Of a DNA stretch of 8,513 bases, positions 6,808 through 8,513 are shown in pieces (within the stretch, counting starts at the first letter, position 1; every line of letters starts with the position of its first letter). This DNA comes from Bacteroidales bacterium (GTDB lineage: Bacteria > Bacteroidota > Bacteroidia > Bacteroidales > VadinHA17), in the NCBI GenBank assembly GCA_025455535.1, contig JALOMM010000048.1, positions 1 to 8,513 on the forward strand, written 5' to 3'. The notes below the pieces were generated by a model that searched no databases, was not told where the DNA came from, and saw only the letters and a list, made by a program, of their open reading frames with translations. Both the position numbers and the translations under genes were made by a program.

Positions 6808-6815
6808 TATTTTTG
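6808..6815 (+). promoter_or_regulatory. Candidate -7 element for the secreted metallopeptidase-propeller gene
   Basis: TATTTTTG is an exact TAnnTTTG match ending 15 nt before the ATG at 6831. A related CATTTTTG (6799-6806) precedes it and is the copy with a better -33 partner: TTTG at 6773-6776, spacer 22 bp. Either would give a leader of about 10-20 nt. No Shine-Dalgarno sequence precedes the ATG. Confidence 0.4.
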
Positions 6816-6830
6816 AGCAAACCGACGGGC

Positions 6831-8513
6831 ATGAGAAAGAGCCTATTACTGCTTCTGGTCTGCCTCATGGCAGCAGGAAGGATCACTGCTCAGTACTATG
6901 AGACGGGACAGGATCCGGCTTCGATCAGGTGGGATCAGATCAGGACGGAACACTACCGAATTATCTATCCGCGTGATTTCTCTGAAACGGCTCAGAAGTA
7001 TGCCGTTCTTCTCGAAGAGTCATTCAGCAGTGTCTCACAGCTTTACCAGGGGGTTAAGGTTAACATCCCCGTCATCATCCATAACCACTCAATGCAGTCA
7101 AACGGTTATGTTACATGGGCTCCCCGGAGGATGGAACTCTACCCCCTGCCCGGGCAGACCAACCTCCCCTCCGATCCTGCCGCCCTGCTGGCAATGCACG
7201 AGGCGGTCCACGTGGCACAGCTTGGCTCACTCAACAGGGGAGTGACGCGGTTCCTCTCCATTCTGTTCGGTGAGCAGATTATAGGGGTTAATGCACTGAT
7301 GATACCTTCATGGGCTTTCGAGGGCGATGCGGTATATGCAGAGACACTCTTTACACCCGCAGGAAGAGGCCGCAGCAACGTGTTTCTTCAGAGGGCCAGG
7401 GCACTGACCCTCAGCGAGCACGGTATCTACGGGTATGACAAACTTCTGTCAGGATCATACAGGGATTTTACCCCTGACCAATATGTCTTCGGTTACCTGA
7501 TGATGAACAGCATGCGTCAGCAAAGTGAAGGAGTGTGGCCTGACGCAATGGATGGTGCGGCACGCATGAAGATATTCAACCCGGTCAACAGAAGCCTGAA
7601 AAAATATACAGGGCTGACCAAGCAGAGACTCTATGACAGTACCTTCAGCAGCGCTGAAGAGTTGTGGAGCAGGGCGGAGAATGAGATACCCTTCAAAGAG
7701 TATCCCATCATCAGCAAAGAGGGGAAGAAAGACTACGTCTCGCACTTCATGCCGCACAGGATTGATGATAACATTATTCTGTCACTCAGAACGTCATTTG
7801 CCAATCCGCAGCGGCTGGTGATAACCGATATAGGTGGCGGGACAGAACATGTGCTGACCACCACAGGATATGTATATCCTTACATTATTTCTTATTCTGC
7901 CGGTACCGTAGTATGGTCAGAGCTACACACGGATCCTCGCTGGGACAACCGTGAGTATTCGGTAATCAAGAAAATGGATGTATCGGGAGGACCGGTCACG
8001 CAACTCACTTTCAAATCACGCATCGAGGCGCCTGACCTCTCTCCTGACGGAAAAATGATAGCCGGAGTGGCGACGGAGCCTGATCTGAGCTACTCCCTGA
8101 TCTTCATTGATGCCTCCACCGGAGAGACTGTGATGAACGTTGCTACACCCGAAAACATAATAATACAGCGTCCGTCATGGACCTCTGACGGCCAGGGTGT
8201 CACAGTCGTGACTCTGAGCGATGAGGGTGAGGGTATCAGAACCTACTATCCGACAGGTAAGAGGTGGGTTGTGAACAGGCCGGAGTCGGCTGATGACATA
8301 ATACAGGCAGAGTTTTCAGACGATACCCTGTTATGGCTGGCACAGGGAGACGGCTCAGACAACATTTACCGTACCACACCTGACGGTACTACCACAAGGG
8401 TCACCGGATCACGGTTCGGCATATCAGGCTTTTCGGTTTCAGGAGATGAAATACTTGTTTCAGACTACACTGTCAAAGGCTTCGGCATTGCCTCCGTCAG
8501 CGCCGCGGCAACA
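6831..8513 (+). CDS. Secreted HExxH gluzincin-like protein with C-terminal TolB/WD40-like beta-propeller, 3' end missing
   Basis: The frame runs open from ATG 6831 to the window edge (561 codons), so the C-terminus is unseen. Residues 1-20 form a Sec signal peptide (MRKS, a Leu-rich core, cleavage after ITA), placing the protein in the periplasm or on the surface. Residues 35-175 resemble a peptidase MA-like domain: WDQIRTEHYRIIYP, then SNGYVTWAPRRMELYP, zinc-binding HEAVH (H123, E124, H127) and WAFEGDAVYAE (161-171), where E164 is the likely third zinc ligand as in gluzincins. A helical segment (about 180-285) follows with GSYRDFTPDQYVFGY. From about 300 on are beta-propeller blades, with PD40-type turns LSPDGKMIA (403-411) and WTSDGQGV (450-457). 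Automated annotation of such proteins often says TolB, but the metallopeptidase domain sets it apart. It is divergent from the DUF2723 gene. Zinc binding is well supported; peptidase activity and substrate are unproven. Confidence 0.85.
   Translation, partial: MRKSLLLLLVCLMAAGRITAQYYETGQDPASIRWDQIRTEHYRIIYPRDFSETAQKYAVLLEESFSSVSQLYQGVKVNIPVIIHNHSMQSNGYVTWAPRRMELYPLPGQTNLPSDPAALLAMHEAVHVAQLGSLNRGVTRFLSILFGEQIIGVNALMIPSWAFEGDAVYAETLFTPAGRGRSNVFLQRARALTLSEHGIYGYDKLLSGSYRDFTPDQYVFGYLMMNSMRQQSEGVWPDAMDGAARMKIFNPVNRSLKKYTGLTKQRLYDSTFSSAEELWSRAENEIPFKEYPIISKEGKKDYVSHFMPHRIDDNIILSLRTSFANPQRLVITDIGGGTEHVLTTTGYVYPYIISYSAGTVVWSELHTDPRWDNREYSVIKKMDVSGGPVTQLTFKSRIEAPDLSPDGKMIAGVATEPDLSYSLIFIDASTGETVMNVATPENIIIQRPSWTSDGQGVTVVTLSDEGEGIRTYYPTGKRWVVNRPESADDIIQAEFSDDTLLWLAQGDGSDNIYRTTPDGTTTRVTGSRFGISGFSVSGDEILVSDYTVKGFGIASVSAAAT

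Noticed and set aside
6725..6886. N-terminal extension of the DUF2723 protein to 6886
   Set aside because: It would overlap the start and signal peptide of the divergent gene, and the extra 54 residues look non-coding; family members begin near the MREKYRIW start.
7455..7757. Minus-strand open frame inside the metallopeptidase-propeller gene
   Set aside because: It overlaps a long coding frame with recognisable domains on the plus strand, and the antisense translation matches nothing I know.

Overview
The window looks like a chromosomal segment from an anaerobic member of the Bacteroidota, probably Bacteroidales-like. The evidence is a DUF2723/TMEM260-type giant membrane protein of the Bacteroidota form, an EttA-type ABC-F protein, small lipoprotein and membrane-protein families that I recall from that phylum, weak or absent Shine-Dalgarno sequences, and several starts preceded at 15-21 nt by the phylum's TAnnTTTG -7 promoter element. 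I see no mobile element, phage gene, CRISPR array, tRNA or rRNA. Two genes are cut by the window edges.

Layout. 1-357 (+): the 3' part of a NifX/NifB-type (Nitro_FeMo-Co) metal-cluster-binding protein with a His/Cys-rich tail. It converges, with an 11-nt gap, on 2051-369 (-): an EttA-like ABC-F ATPase that regulates translation. Upstream of this on the same strand, 2513-2115 (-) encodes a small polytopic membrane protein of unknown function. Divergent from that, 2627-2857 (+) is a 76-residue Cys-rich lipoprotein. Then 3063-3467 (+) encodes a stand-alone receiver-domain protein. It converges on 6724-3518 (-): a 1068-residue DUF2723 membrane protein, related to the GT-C fold protein O-mannosyltransferase TMEM260. 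A hairpin lies between these two convergent ends. Finally, 6831 to the right edge (+) is the 5' part of a secreted HExxH (gluzincin-like) protein joined to a TolB/WD40-like beta-propeller. It is transcribed divergently from the DUF2723 gene across a 106-bp intergenic region.

How the genes work together. There is no obvious single pathway; the region reads as ordinary core or semi-core genome made of short, independent transcription units. The most interesting pair is the divergent DUF2723 / secreted metallopeptidase-propeller pair. The first may glycosylate exported proteins, and the second is an exported protein carrying two sequences that fit the Bacteroidota O-glycosylation motif. Every stretch between genes is under 300 bp. 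I found no convincing new defence, mobile or biosynthetic system here; the findings are modest and graded accordingly.
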